Assembly (NCBI RefSeq): GCF_900099925.1
Contig: NZ_FNDE01000013.1
Location: 1 to 64,000, forward strand
DNA length: 64,000 nt
Direction of reading: 5' to 3'
DNA from: Aneurinibacillus thermoaerophilus
GTDB taxonomy: Bacteria; Bacillota; Bacilli; Aneurinibacillales; Aneurinibacillaceae
Of the stretch, positions 45,286 through 54,712 are shown one piece after another. Positions within the stretch are counted from its first letter, which is position 1. Each line of letters starts with the position of its first letter. Both the position numbers and the translations under genes were made by a program. The notes under the pieces were generated by a model, which was not told the origin of the DNA, ran no database searches, and was given only the letters and a program-made list of their open reading frames with translations.

Positions 45286-46026
45286 TTATTTTGCCGAAGG
45301 CGTGTCTTCTTTTTTCAGCAGATATTGTTCTGGCGGTACTGTTTCTCCATTTTTATGCACCTCAAAGTGCAGATGGATGCCGAGTGCTTTTTCGAATACG
45401 TTGCGACCCGCCATTCCAAGTATTGTACCCTGATCGACCGTATCGCCAACCTTCACTTTAGCATCTTCAAGGCTGGCATATACGGTAGAAAGTCCGTTCT
45501 TATGCTCGATTTCTACCTGGTAACCGAGCATCGGGTCACGCTCCGCTTTTACAATTTTACCGGCGGCTGCGGCCATAACTTCAAAAGATTTCTTATCTTT
45601 GCTCGCAATCGCGATGCCTGTGTTCGGCCAGTAAGAGTTGTCATACTGAATAAGCGCGGCTTCCTGTTCTTTTTTGTCAGATGTGTCATCATAGAACCCC
45701 ATAACTTTCTCGGTCTCATCCGCTTTTGCCGGCCAAGCGAGCGGTTTGTCGGATACGCTCACCGGTACAGCAGACTGTTCATTCTGCTTAACCTCAGCCA
45801 CCTGCTGCGGCTGTGTCACTTCCGGCGTAGCCTTCTGTGGCACCCCTGTATTGTTTGAGAAATCTTTGCTGTTTTGATACCACATTACGCCCGCAAGAAT
45901 AATAGCTGCAATTCCCATATACATTGCGGGAAAAATCCATTTTTTGCCCAAGATACGTCTCCAGCCACCGGATTGTACTTTTTGAATTGGAGAGGATGTT
46001 TCAGTAGCTTTTCTTTTTTCATCCAT
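45286..46026 (-). CDS. spoIIQ: Forespore engulfment protein SpoIIQ (LytM-like)
   Basis: 246 aa. A single N-terminal membrane helix (about 33-53) anchors it in the forespore membrane, followed by a low-complexity Gln/Glu/Pro linker and an M23-fold domain (about 130-240). HLHFEVHKNG is kept, but where zinc-binding His and Asp of active enzymes stand (HxGxDxx) the sequence is NTGIAIA. The enzyme is therefore probably a scaffold for the SpoIIQ-SpoIIIAH channel, as in B. subtilis. AGGTGATAAACA before the ATG. Confidence 0.9.
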   Translation of the reverse strand: MDEKRKATETSSPIQKVQSGGWRRILGKKWIFPAMYMGIAAIILAGVMWYQNSKDFSNNTGVPQKATPEVTQPQQVAEVKQNEQSAVPVSVSDKPLAWPAKADETEKVMGFYDDTSDKKEQEAALIQYDNSYWPNTGIAIASKDKKSFEVMAAAAGKIVKAERDPMLGYQVEIEHKNGLSTVYASLEDAKVKVGDTVDQGTILGMAGRNVFEKALGIHLHFEVHKNGETVPPEQYLLKKEDTPSAK

Positions 46027-46152
46027 TGTTTATCACCTCAGCATCCAGTTTTGACAGGAATATGAGGGAATAAACATAAGGAGAGAAGTTTTTTGCATAA
46101 AAAAGACGAAAATTGGGCACAAGCTTTACTCTTTTTTGCTTATTTTATTACG

Positions 46153-47181
46153 CTACTTTATCCACTTCTCTCCATTTTCAATGTTAACGCCTTTATAAAA
46201 ATATTTGACAATTTCCTCTACCGTTTTTCCTTCTTTCGCCATACCATTGGCGCCCCACTGACTCATCCCGACTCCATGGCCATATCCAAACGTGCGGATG
46301 ACGACGTTTTGTCCTTTAATGCTTAATGAAAAGTGCGAAGAATTGAGGCCGAGAAGCTCACGCACCTGGCGTCCGGTAAATACTTTGTCCCCGATTTTGA
46401 TCTCTTTTATGCGCTGTCCGGCAGTACGGGAAATAGTTTTGTTCCAGGAATCATTGCCTGCGGCGACAGGTTGGGCAATCTTTACTTTTAACCTCTTTTC
46501 AAGTTGGTCAATAGACATTGTTACCGTCTCCTGATAGCGCGGCGCATTGGCGTCCCAGGGCACTTTTACACTGCGAAGATACGGAAGTTTGTATCCCCAA
46601 TAGTCCTCGGAATTTTCGGTATAACCATTGCTTGTGGCAAAAAAAGTGGCATTAATCGGTTCATTTTGATACGTAAGAACTTGTCCGGATGTCTCCTCAA
46701 CCGCCTGCCGAATACGCGCCTCCTTCCACGTATATGAACTCCCCCACCGCTCCCTTTTTTGTTTTTCGTCGATATACACTTGATGTTTTACCGTATCAGT
46801 CACATGTGCGCCTTTTGGAACATCGCTGAAATCTTTTTTGGCAAGACGGAGCGCGATATACGTGCGAGCGGCAAGAGCCTGGGCTTTGAGCGCTTCCATT
46901 TCAAATTCGGCGGGCATTTCGCCCGACACAACACCGCTCACGTAGTCTTCAAGCGGAACTGATTCAATTTTCCCGGTTTCGACCCGGAACACTTTAATCG
47001 AAAAGTTAATATGCATAACCGGCTTCTGTGTCGTATGTGAAGTCCTTGGAGCTGCGCTTTTTCTGATAGCAGACGCGGGCCGGGGTTGCTCATCAGATCC
47101 AGAATAAATAAGGACAAGCGTCGACGGAACCGCAAGCAGAATGATGACAATAGCAAGGGCGATATAGAAAATCGGCTTCAT
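46153..47181 (-). CDS. spoIID: Lytic transglycosylase SpoIID
   Basis: 342 aa with an N-terminal signal anchor (5-25). Conserved catalytic block VVSGEMPAEFEMEALKAQALAARTY, including the essential Glu in GEMPAEF, then CDVYHCQV-type region here HVTDTVKHQVYIDE and C-terminal GYGHGVGMSQWGANGMAKEG. It cuts septal peptidoglycan during engulfment. Gene order spoIID-spoIIQ-spoIIID is canonical. ATG after GGAAGGGGAG. Confidence 0.95.
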   Translation of the reverse strand: MKPIFYIALAIVIILLAVPSTLVLIYSGSDEQPRPASAIRKSAAPRTSHTTQKPVMHINFSIKVFRVETGKIESVPLEDYVSGVVSGEMPAEFEMEALKAQALAARTYIALRLAKKDFSDVPKGAHVTDTVKHQVYIDEKQKRERWGSSYTWKEARIRQAVEETSGQVLTYQNEPINATFFATSNGYTENSEDYWGYKLPYLRSVKVPWDANAPRYQETVTMSIDQLEKRLKVKIAQPVAAGNDSWNKTISRTAGQRIKEIKIGDKVFTGRQVRELLGLNSSHFSLSIKGQNVVIRTFGYGHGVGMSQWGANGMAKEGKTVEEIVKYFYKGVNIENGEKWIK

Positions 47182-47228
47182 GTTTCTCCCCTTCCGGATA
47201 CCAGTTGGACAACTTTTCTTTCTCTACA

Positions 47229-47256
47229 AAACTATGCCGCAAGAAGAGAAATATGC
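47229..47256 (-). promoter_or_regulatory. Putative SigE promoter of spoIID
   Basis: GCATATT then CATAGTTT after 13 bases on the minus strand, about 48 bases from the spoIID start. The -35 fits the SigE pattern well, the -10 partly. It sits directly downstream of the BCCT terminator. Confidence 0.45.
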
Positions 47257-47263
47257 ATCTAAT

Positions 47264-47306
47264 AAAAAGAACAGGCTTATCTTTCACATGCCTGTTCCTT
47301 TTTTTC
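47264..47306. terminator. Bidirectional terminator after BCCT gene
   Basis: GAACAGGC/GCCTGTTC stem with flanking A- and T-runs on both sides, immediately next to the BCCT stop at 47307. Confidence 0.88.
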
Positions 47307-48896
47307 TTATTGTTCATCAAGTAATGCCTCTAGCTTTTTACGTAAAGCCCGTTCGCCACGTTTTCTTTCTTTTTCCTCTTCCTGAAGTGCCTTCATAATA
47401 GAAAAACACATTGCAGCTAAAATAACGGCGAACGGCAATGCCGTTACGATGGATGCCGTTTGCAATCCTTCGAGCCCTCCGCTAATAAGCAACACAATGG
47501 CAACCACAGATTGCAGAATCCCCCAAATCACCTTGACTTTGTTGGATGGATGCAAATCGCCATTAGAAGAGAGCATCCCTAGGACAAACGTTGCGGAGTC
47601 TGCAGAAGTAATAAAAAATGTAATAATAAGCAACGTCGCTATCCCGGCAAGAATAGAGCCTAGCGGCAAATTCTCCAGCATGACAAACAAAGGTCTCGTC
47701 ACATCTGTTTGGACAATTTCGGCTAAATGTGCCCCCATAAAAATTTCTTGATAGAGGCCCGTTCCACCGAAAACAGCAAACCAGAGAAAGCTAAACAAAC
47801 TCGGAATAAGCATAACACCAAGCACGAACTCGCGAATCGTCCTGCCTTTGGATACACGCGCAATGAACGTTCCGACAAATGGAGCCCACGCAATCCACCA
47901 CGCCCAATAAAATAGCGTCCAATTTGCCACCCATGTGCCTTCCGTAAATGGTGTAAGCCGTAAACTCATCTGAATTAAATTTTGCACATAATTTCCTAGC
48001 GTAGTTGTATACGTATCAAAAATAAACGAAGTCGGTCCTACCAATAATGTAAAAACCAACAAACTGAACGCCAGTATCAAATTGGTATTACTCAATAGTT
48101 TAATCCCACGATCAAGCCCTGTTGTCGCCGACAGCAAATACAACACGGTAACAACAGCAATAATGATAATTTGTGTGGTGGTCGTATTAGCTATCCCGGT
48201 AAGATGAGTAAGGCCACCATTAATTTGCAAAACGCCAAGACCAAGGGAGGTGGCGACTCCGAATGCGGTTGCAATAATAGCCAGAATATCAATCAGCTTA
48301 CCCAAAGGCCCCTTTACTTTTTCGCCTAATAACGGATAAAACGTTGCACTGATCAATCCTTTTTGTCCTTTACGAAATTGGAAGTAGGCAAGCGATAACG
48401 CAATGATGGTATAAATCGCCCACGGCTGCAAACCCCAGTGAAAAAAAGAATAACGCATCGCCTGACGCGCCGCTTCCGCTGTTTGCCCTTCTCCGGTGGG
48501 TGGAGTCACATAATGACTGAGCGGTTCCGCAACCCCCCAGAACACAAGTCCAATCCCCATCCCGGAACTAAACAGCATTGCAAACCATGTCAGATTGGAA
48601 TACTCTGGTTCATCATCATCATTTCCCAATTTCACTTGTCCATATTTTCCAAAAGCCAAATAAAGCGCAAATACTAAGAACGAAAAAGCTGCCAATAGAT
48701 AAAACCAGCCGAAATCCCTGGTTATGACTTCTAGTGTCTGGTCAGCCGCTTGCGAAAGACTTTCAGGCAGCAGACCTCCCCAAACAACAAAAGCAACGAT
48801 TACTGCAATCGAAATGTAAAATACCAAACTTTCCACCTCTTCTTTTAGTTTTGCAATAGGGAATAGCCAAACAACGCTTCTTTCCCTATTATTCAC
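47307..48896 (-). CDS. BCCT-family osmolyte transporter (OpuD/BetP-like)
   Basis: 529 aa with 12 membrane helices. Na+-coupled uptake of glycine betaine or a related trimethylammonium compound. Substrate-binding Trp-rich helix FYWAWWIAWAPFVGTFIARVS, and GMGIGLVFWGVAEPL early in the sequence. The C-terminal cytoplasmic tail is charged (LQEEEKERKRGERALRKKLE), as in osmosensing members. GTG start after GGAGAGG. Not linked in function to its neighbours. Confidence 0.92.
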   Translation of the reverse strand: MNNRERSVVWLFPIAKLKEEVESLVFYISIAVIVAFVVWGGLLPESLSQAADQTLEVITRDFGWFYLLAAFSFLVFALYLAFGKYGQVKLGNDDDEPEYSNLTWFAMLFSSGMGIGLVFWGVAEPLSHYVTPPTGEGQTAEAARQAMRYSFFHWGLQPWAIYTIIALSLAYFQFRKGQKGLISATFYPLLGEKVKGPLGKLIDILAIIATAFGVATSLGLGVLQINGGLTHLTGIANTTTTQIIIIAVVTVLYLLSATTGLDRGIKLLSNTNLILAFSLLVFTLLVGPTSFIFDTYTTTLGNYVQNLIQMSLRLTPFTEGTWVANWTLFYWAWWIAWAPFVGTFIARVSKGRTIREFVLGVMLIPSLFSFLWFAVFGGTGLYQEIFMGAHLAEIVQTDVTRPLFVMLENLPLGSILAGIATLLIITFFITSADSATFVLGMLSSNGDLHPSNKVKVIWGILQSVVAIVLLISGGLEGLQTASIVTALPFAVILAAMCFSIMKALQEEEKERKRGERALRKKLEALLDEQ

Positions 48897-48920
48897 ACTC
48901 CTCCTCTCCTGTTTTTAGAT

Positions 48921-48956
48921 AAAAAAATCCCTTGAAAACTGTGAACTTTCAAGGGA
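48921..48956 (-). terminator. Terminator of murA transcript
   Basis: TCCCTTGAAA/TTTCAAGGGA stem, nine-base loop, TTTTTTT on the minus strand, 48 bases after the murA stop. Confidence 0.88.
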
Positions 48957-49003
48957 CTTCTTTTCTCCAATAAAACCAGAATCAAATAAGTACAAAAATG
49001 CGC

Positions 49004-50347
49004 TTAGGCAAGGGACGCTTTTGTAGAAGAAGCAGCCATAGCTATTCCTTCGCTCACTTCATCCTTTACAAGCTGCACAACCGGTGTGCTGTGGCGCTCA
49101 ATATCCGCGCCCAGCGCGCGAAGCTTGCCTACGATATCCACATATCCGCGGTCAATATGGTGCAGTTCCGTCACTTCTGTCTCACCTTCCGCGATAAGTC
49201 CGGCAAGAATGAGCGCCGCCCCGGCCCGCAGATCAGTCGCTTTTACTTTCGCACCCGTCAAGCGCGCCTCGCCGTTTATGATTGAGGTACGCCCTTCAAT
49301 CCTGATATTGGCACCCATACGCTTAAATTCGTCGACATGCATGAAACGATTCTCGAATACCGTCTCGGTAATCATGCTGGTACCTTTGGCGGACAGCATC
49401 ATCGCCATAAACTGTGCTTGCATATCAGTAGGGAAGCCAGGGTGCGGCAACGTTTTGACATCGACACATTTCAGTTCCGGGCCGCAGTACACGCGGACAC
49501 CGTTTTCCAGTTCATCAATAATGACGCCCATTTCGCGCATTTTTGCTACAACTGGTTTTAAATGATCGGCGATGGCGTTCTCGACAAACACATCGCCACG
49601 CGTAATCGCAGCCGCCACCATAAACGTGCCGGCTTCAATCCGGTCAGGAATTACAGTATGTACGGCACCAGTCAAGCGCTCCACACCATCAATGCGAATC
49701 GTATCCGTTCCCGCTCCACGTACGCGTGCGCCCATCGCATTCAGATAATTCGCCAGGTCGACAATTTCCGGCTCCTGCGCCACGTTTTCGATAATCGTGG
49801 TACCCTCCGCAAGCGTCGCTGCCATCATAATATTTTCCGTGGCTCCAACGCTCGGAATATCCAGATAAATTTTCGTACCTTTCAGGCGGCCATCCGTACT
49901 GGCAAAAATGTAACCCTGACCGATTTCCACCTTTGCGCCCATGGCTTCGAAGCCTTTCAAATGCTGGTCAATGCCACGCGAACCAATCGCGCAGCCACCC
50001 GGAAGCGGAATCTTCGCTTTCCCTTTTCGGGCTAAAAGCGAGCCCATAACAAGGAAAGAAGCGCGCATTTTACGAACCCATTCGTACGGCGCCTCCACTT
50101 CTGATAAATTCTTCGCATCTACTTTCAATACTTCAGCTTTACTGTCGTATTTTACATCTACATTCAGTGCACGAATCACTTCGCTAATTGTATAAACATC
50201 ATCCAGTCCAGGAACGTCATGAATGACACTTACTCCCTCTTCTGCCAGAATCGATGCTGCAATGATGGGCAATACGGCATTTTTTGCGCCGTGTACCCGT
50301 ACTTTTCCCGATAGACGTCGTCCACCGCGGATAATAATCTTGTCCAC
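49004..50347 (-). CDS. murA: UDP-GlcNAc 1-carboxyvinyltransferase
   Basis: 447 aa, cytoplasmic, first committed step of peptidoglycan synthesis and the fosfomycin target. [20 protein letters not shown], catalytic Cys in [19 protein letters not shown], and [21 protein letters not shown] start at 50347 after GGGGGG. Context with ywmB matches murAA of Bacilli. The C-terminus has about 15 residues beyond the usual family end. Confidence 0.96.
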   Translation of the reverse strand: MDKIIIRGGRRLSGKVRVHGAKNAVLPIIAASILAEEGVSVIHDVPGLDDVYTISEVIRALNVDVKYDSKAEVLKVDAKNLSEVEAPYEWVRKMRASFLVMGSLLARKGKAKIPLPGGCAIGSRGIDQHLKGFEAMGAKVEIGQGYIFASTDGRLKGTKIYLDIPSVGATENIMMAATLAEGTTIIENVAQEPEIVDLANYLNAMGARVRGAGTDTIRIDGVERLTGAVHTVIPDRIEAGTFMVAAAITRGDVFVENAIADHLKPVVAKMREMGVIIDELENGVRVYCGPELKCVDVKTLPHPGFPTDMQAQFMAMMLSAKGTSMITETVFENRFMHVDEFKRMGANIRIEGRTSIINGEARLTGAKVKATDLRAGAALILAGLIAEGETEVTELHHIDRGYVDIVGKLRALGADIERHSTPVVQLVKDEVSEGIAMAASSTKASLA

Positions 50348-50372
50348 GTTACATTTCCCCCCGCGTCCTATG

Positions 50373-51170
50373 CTAGTATTCCACTGTAATAATTGGTATT
50401 CCTGCTATTATCATCGTTTCTTGATTGTTTTTATCATAATGGGTTGCAACTTGCAAGTTCATGGAGCGATGGTTTGTTTTAATAGCTGTATTAAATAGGG
50501 GCGAATAAACTGAATAGCTAAGGACCGTTTCTTCTTCCAAGCTTTCAACCATTGTTCCGTCGAGAAAAGCCAGTATTTGTCTGACTTTCTTCTTTTGCAA
50601 GTCATTTTCCAGTTTACCATTATAAATTCCCCTAACACAAGAGATAATTTGCGGTAGCTCAGAACTATTTGCAGGAATTTGCATATATTCCGCGATCATG
50701 TGCTTCATGACCCGTACCTGGTTTTCTTTACCCCGGAACGTTAGCCCCAAATTACCGTGCATGTCTTTCCCCTGCGCGGAAACATACACGCTCACATATG
50801 CAATTAGTTCAATGTCTTCATTGCTCTTTCGCTCACCACGGTATATACGCACGCCGTCGTCCCGCTGCTCTTCCCTCCAAGATACTAAACCGACCTGTCT
50901 GGCAATGGCTTGCAAAAAAAGCTCCACGTCCTGCTCATCTTGAAAACGAAGGCCGACCTGCTTATATCGTATCTGTACCTCACGAATGGATGCGCCTGTG
51001 CTTTCAACAGCCGCAAGCAATGTCTCCGCATCGGAAAAAGCCCGCTTAGCAATCGCTTCTCGTGATGCTAAAGATACAGACATCCCCGCTAATACAGGGT
51101 ACGCCAGTAGCAAAAATAACATAAAAATTCCCGCTACCCCGATATATTTCCATACTTCCGTCATTCTCAT
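50373..51170 (-). CDS. ywmB: YwmB-like protein (TATA-box-binding-like fold)
   Basis: 265 aa. N-terminal hydrophobic segment (10-30) suggests export or membrane anchoring; the remainder is a duplicated alpha-beta fold like that of YwmB. Visible segments: [40 protein letters not shown] and a C-terminal [13 protein letters not shown]. Location between the DUF1146 gene and murA is conserved in Bacilli near spoIID. Function unknown, linked with sporulation by context. Confidence 0.82.
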   Translation of the reverse strand: MRMTEVWKYIGVAGIFMLFLLLAYPVLAGMSVSLASREAIAKRAFSDAETLLAAVESTGASIREVQIRYKQVGLRFQDEQDVELFLQAIARQVGLVSWREEQRDDGVRIYRGERKSNEDIELIAYVSVYVSAQGKDMHGNLGLTFRGKENQVRVMKHMIAEYMQIPANSSELPQIISCVRGIYNGKLENDLQKKKVRQILAFLDGTMVESLEEETVLSYSVYSPLFNTAIKTNHRSMNLQVATHYDKNNQETMIIAGIPIITVEY

Positions 51171-51245
51171 ATATTTTCCTCTCCCGTTTCTCTTGTTTTA
51201 CTACTCAGTCTGCGCGAAAAACGGGAACCCTATACTGTCAAATGT

Positions 51246-51467
51246 TTAGAAAAATTGACGAAGCAACTGTGTCCAGCCGAAATAGTCGGTGAAAAAAGAC
51301 GCAACACCATGCCCGATAAAGATGGACAAAAAAATTTGCAGCAACTTGGCGCGCGCGCCTTTCGGATTTGCCACAAACAGATCAAACCGAAACGCCTGTA
51401 GCGCCCAGAAACTCAAGCCAATGCACACAAGCGACAGTAAAATGTTGATCATTCCTGCTACTGCCAT
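51246..51467 (-). CDS. ywzB: DUF1146 small membrane protein (YwzB)
   Basis: 73 aa with two hydrophobic helices (about 5-25 and 45-65). Conserved FWALQAFRFDLFVANPKGAR between them. Common neighbour of the atp/nuo-to-ywmB region in Bacilli; no function known. ATG after AAGGAAGTGAGACGAAC. Confidence 0.85.
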   Translation of the reverse strand: MAVAGMINILLSLVCIGLSFWALQAFRFDLFVANPKGARAKLLQIFLSIFIGHGVASFFTDYFGWTQLLRQFF

Positions 51468-51514
51468 GTTCGTCTCACTTCCTTGATATAATTATAATAA
51501 ACAAACTCACAGGC

Positions 51515-51562
51515 GTTGCCGCTCTTTCTCTCCCTCCGCCCCACACGCTCCACATGAAAAAA
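51515..51562. repeat. Dispersed intergenic repeat, copy 2 (other at 39607)
   Basis: About 48 bases matching 39607-39655 with six or seven differences. Lies between the nuo terminator and the ywzB start. No gene is attached. Confidence 0.75.
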
Positions 51563-51569
51563 GGCAACG

Positions 51570-51620
51570 AAAAAAAAAAATGTCCCCCGCTTATTGTATC
51601 ACAATAAGCATAGAGGAACA
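51570..51620 (-). terminator. Terminator of the nuo operon
   Basis: Long imperfect stem with a perfect CTTATTGT/ACAATAAG core and flanking TGT/ACA, then about eleven T on the minus strand, beginning 24 bases past the nuoN stop. Confidence 0.88.
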
Positions 51621-51643
51621 TTCTTCAATGACTTATTCTCTAT

Positions 51644-53185
51644 TCACTGCCCACCAGGTTGAAACATTTGTTGCAGCGGAAACTTATGGTGAATATATTG
51701 CATGACCGGATCTGGCATAATGCCAGCTGCAACTGTGCCAACAAGCGCAATCAATACAACCAAACCAATGGAAGCCGGAACTTTCAAAGGAGCTTCCGTT
51801 TTGCCTGGACGCATATACATCTGGCGAATCACACCAAAATAATAATAGTAAGACACTACGCTGGTCGCGAGCATAATACCTGCCAGCCAGTAACTACTGT
51901 GCACAATGGCGCTCATGAAAATGTAAAACTTGCCGAAGAATCCAGCCGTAATCGGGAGACCAGCAAGCGAAAGCAGGAAGAATGTCATGGCAATAGCCAT
52001 CCACGGCGCCCGATGATACAAACCCGCGAATGATTTTAAATCTTCCGTTTTCTGATCGCGATTCACGAGCATAATAATCGCAAACGCCCCCATATTGGCG
52101 AACAAGTATGCAACCAAATAGAACATTGTTTGCTCAAACATCAGCACCGTTAACGTAGCAAATGGTACAAGCAGATAGCCAGCCTGAGCAATGCCCGAAT
52201 AAGCCATCATCCGCTTTATATTCACCTGACGCATGGCCAGCGTATTGCCGATAATCATGGATGCCGCAGCAACAATTGCAATGTAAACACTAAGCGTATT
52301 CACCAGCACGGAACCTTGCTGACCCGTCTCCATGTCAAAGCTAACTAAACTGCCAAAGCTAATGAGGAAAACACGCAAGACAATCGCAAAGCCAGCCGCT
52401 TTGGAAACAACCGATAGAAACGCAGCAATCGGCGTCGGCGCTCCCTGATATACGTCGGGCGCCCACATATGATACGGCACCACAGATATTTTGAACGCGA
52501 AGCCGACAAACATTAAGAAAAACGAGAAATAAACCAAAAAGTCGAAGCCATCATAAAAGACGCTCGATAACCGTTCAGCAATCACATACAGATTCGTTGA
52601 GCCTGTCAATCCGTAGATAAATGACATGCCATACAACGTAATCGCGGATGCAATGCCACCGGAAATAACGTATTTAAACGCCGATTCATTGGAATGGATG
52701 TGCTGTTTTCTTGTTCCGACCAAAATATAGGAAGAAATCGAAAGAAGCTCAAGCCCTACAAACAACGTAATTAAGTCGGAAGAAGAAGCCATCAGCATCG
52801 CGCCAAGTAAGGCGGTCAGAATTAAATAATAGTATTCACCTGAATATCTTATGTTTTTACTTTCATCGATATAGGTAAGCGAAATAAGAAACACAAAGGC
52901 TACACCGCTTAAGAAAAGCAACTTGAACGCATTGGCGAACCCATCCACACGGTACATATCGTTAAGAATAGATACAACATTTTGGCCGGTGTTTCGTACT
53001 ACAAAATATCCCGCAACGATGATTCCCAAAAATCCAATCCAGGCGAGAATGCGCCGGTCGGCTTTTTTATTCATGAATAAATCAAGCAGCGAGAGGAGTG
53101 TAGCGACACCCAGTATAATAAATTCAGGGCTCATCACCGACCAATCGTATTGAGCAAGGTTCCCCCATTTACTAACACTACTCAT
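51644..53185 (-). CDS. nuoN: NADH-quinone oxidoreductase subunit N
   Basis: 513 aa, 14 membrane helices, antiporter-like proton channel subunit of complex I. Conserved LFVGLELLSISSYILVGT with the key Glu, FKISVVPYHMWAPDVYQGAP with the channel Lys, and YSGIAQAGYLLVP. Last gene of the operon, six bases after nuoM, with the terminator directly behind. Confidence 0.95.
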   Translation of the reverse strand: MSSVSKWGNLAQYDWSVMSPEFIILGVATLLSLLDLFMNKKADRRILAWIGFLGIIVAGYFVVRNTGQNVVSILNDMYRVDGFANAFKLLFLSGVAFVFLISLTYIDESKNIRYSGEYYYLILTALLGAMLMASSSDLITLFVGLELLSISSYILVGTRKQHIHSNESAFKYVISGGIASAITLYGMSFIYGLTGSTNLYVIAERLSSVFYDGFDFLVYFSFFLMFVGFAFKISVVPYHMWAPDVYQGAPTPIAAFLSVVSKAAGFAIVLRVFLISFGSLVSFDMETGQQGSVLVNTLSVYIAIVAAASMIIGNTLAMRQVNIKRMMAYSGIAQAGYLLVPFATLTVLMFEQTMFYLVAYLFANMGAFAIIMLVNRDQKTEDLKSFAGLYHRAPWMAIAMTFFLLSLAGLPITAGFFGKFYIFMSAIVHSSYWLAGIMLATSVVSYYYYFGVIRQMYMRPGKTEAPLKVPASIGLVVLIALVGTVAAGIMPDPVMQYIHHKFPLQQMFQPGGQ

Positions 53186-53191
53186 CGGCTT

Positions 53192-54712
53192 TTACCCTCC
53201 TATCCTTGGCACGATATTTTGCAGCGTTGTCTGCAGCGGTTCGCTTAGTACGGCAGGATATACACCGATTAAGATAACCAAGCTTAACAGAACAACCATC
53301 GGAACAACTTCAATCGCCTGTGCGTCAGACAGCGACTCATGCTTCTGCTGAATAGGGCCAAACGTTGTTCCAAGTATCGCGCGCAGTAAGTACGCTGCCG
53401 TCAGGATAAGACCGAGGGCGCCAACAGCAGCGATCACCGGCTTTACGCCGAACAAGCCGACAAAGGAAAGAAATTCACTAATAAATCCGGACATACCTGG
53501 CAGACCAGCTGAAGCCATCATAGCGGTCAATAAAACCCCGCTGATCATCGGCATTGATTTCGCAAGCCCGCCCAGCTCACGAATATTGCTTGTGCCCGTA
53601 CGTTCATGCACAAGCGACACCATATAAAACATGAGGGCTGCGATAAGACCATGCGATACCATTTGGAAAACCGCGCCCTGAAAACCCTGAAGATTCGTGG
53701 CGGCAAGACCAAGCAACATAATTCCCATATGGCTTACGCTGGAGTATGCCAGCATCTGCTTGAGTTCATCCTGCACAAGCGCAAGTACGGCGCCGTACAA
53801 AATATTAATCACGCCCAATACTGCGATAAGAGTGGACAGTTGATTCATCCACTCAGGGAAAAATGCTGCGTTCATACGAATAAGCGCGTAGCCACCAATT
53901 TTAATAAGCACGCCGGAAGAAATCATAATGACCGCCGGATGCGCTTCCTGGTACGCTTTAAGCATCCATGTATGGAACGGAACGACAGGAATCTTAATCG
54001 CAAACGCAATCAGCAAGGCCAAGAACAGGCCGAAACGAATAGAATCCGGAATATAGCCTGGCAGATTGGGCACATTACGCGGCGACATCGGATCGGTTAA
54101 CAGTTGCCTAATCTCTTCCATGCTCAACGTACCTACAAGAATAAACAGCGTTACGAATACGATAAGCATAATCGCCGAGCCTACGCCGTTATAAAGGAGG
54201 AACTTCATGGCCGCCCTCTCTCGATCCATGTATCCCCAAATTCCCATCATAAAGAATAGCGGAATAATAGTAAACTCAAAAAAGATAAAAAACTGAAACA
54301 GATTCGTTGAAGAGAAGACACCAAGCATTCCCATCTCAACGATTAGAAATAAAATGTAAAACTCTTTCCAGCGCTTATTAATGCTCAGTGCCGCTACCGC
54401 TGCCATTGTACTAATGACAGTCGTCAGTACAAGCAATGGCATGGACAGACCGTCCACCCCGACCTCAAATGTAATCGGAATTGCCTGTTCGCCGATCGGA
54501 ATGCGAATCCAGTTCCATTGCTGTGACAATTGCATGCCTTCCGCTACCAAGTTAAAGTTAGCATACAGCATGAAAGTCAGCACAAGCGGAACGAGCGTCG
54601 CCAGAATCCCGATCGCTTTGACTGTGCCAGGCAGGCTTTTCGGGATAAAAGCGAGCAACAGCACACCCAAAAGTGGTGAAAATGTTAGGATTATAAGAAA
54701 ATAGTTCGCCAT
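53192..54712 (-). CDS. nuoM: NADH-quinone oxidoreductase subunit M
   Basis: 506 aa, 14 helices, antiporter-like subunit. FFIFFEFTIIPLFFMMGIWG with the channel Glu, AIKIPVVPFHTWMLKAYQEA with the channel Lys, and YSSVSHMGIMLLGL. Start overlaps the end of nuoL by 22 bases and has GGGGGG upstream. Confidence 0.96.
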   Translation of the reverse strand: MANYFLIILTFSPLLGVLLLAFIPKSLPGTVKAIGILATLVPLVLTFMLYANFNLVAEGMQLSQQWNWIRIPIGEQAIPITFEVGVDGLSMPLLVLTTVISTMAAVAALSINKRWKEFYILFLIVEMGMLGVFSSTNLFQFFIFFEFTIIPLFFMMGIWGYMDRERAAMKFLLYNGVGSAIMLIVFVTLFILVGTLSMEEIRQLLTDPMSPRNVPNLPGYIPDSIRFGLFLALLIAFAIKIPVVPFHTWMLKAYQEAHPAVIMISSGVLIKIGGYALIRMNAAFFPEWMNQLSTLIAVLGVINILYGAVLALVQDELKQMLAYSSVSHMGIMLLGLAATNLQGFQGAVFQMVSHGLIAALMFYMVSLVHERTGTSNIRELGGLAKSMPMISGVLLTAMMASAGLPGMSGFISEFLSFVGLFGVKPVIAAVGALGLILTAAYLLRAILGTTFGPIQQKHESLSDAQAIEVVPMVVLLSLVILIGVYPAVLSEPLQTTLQNIVPRIGG

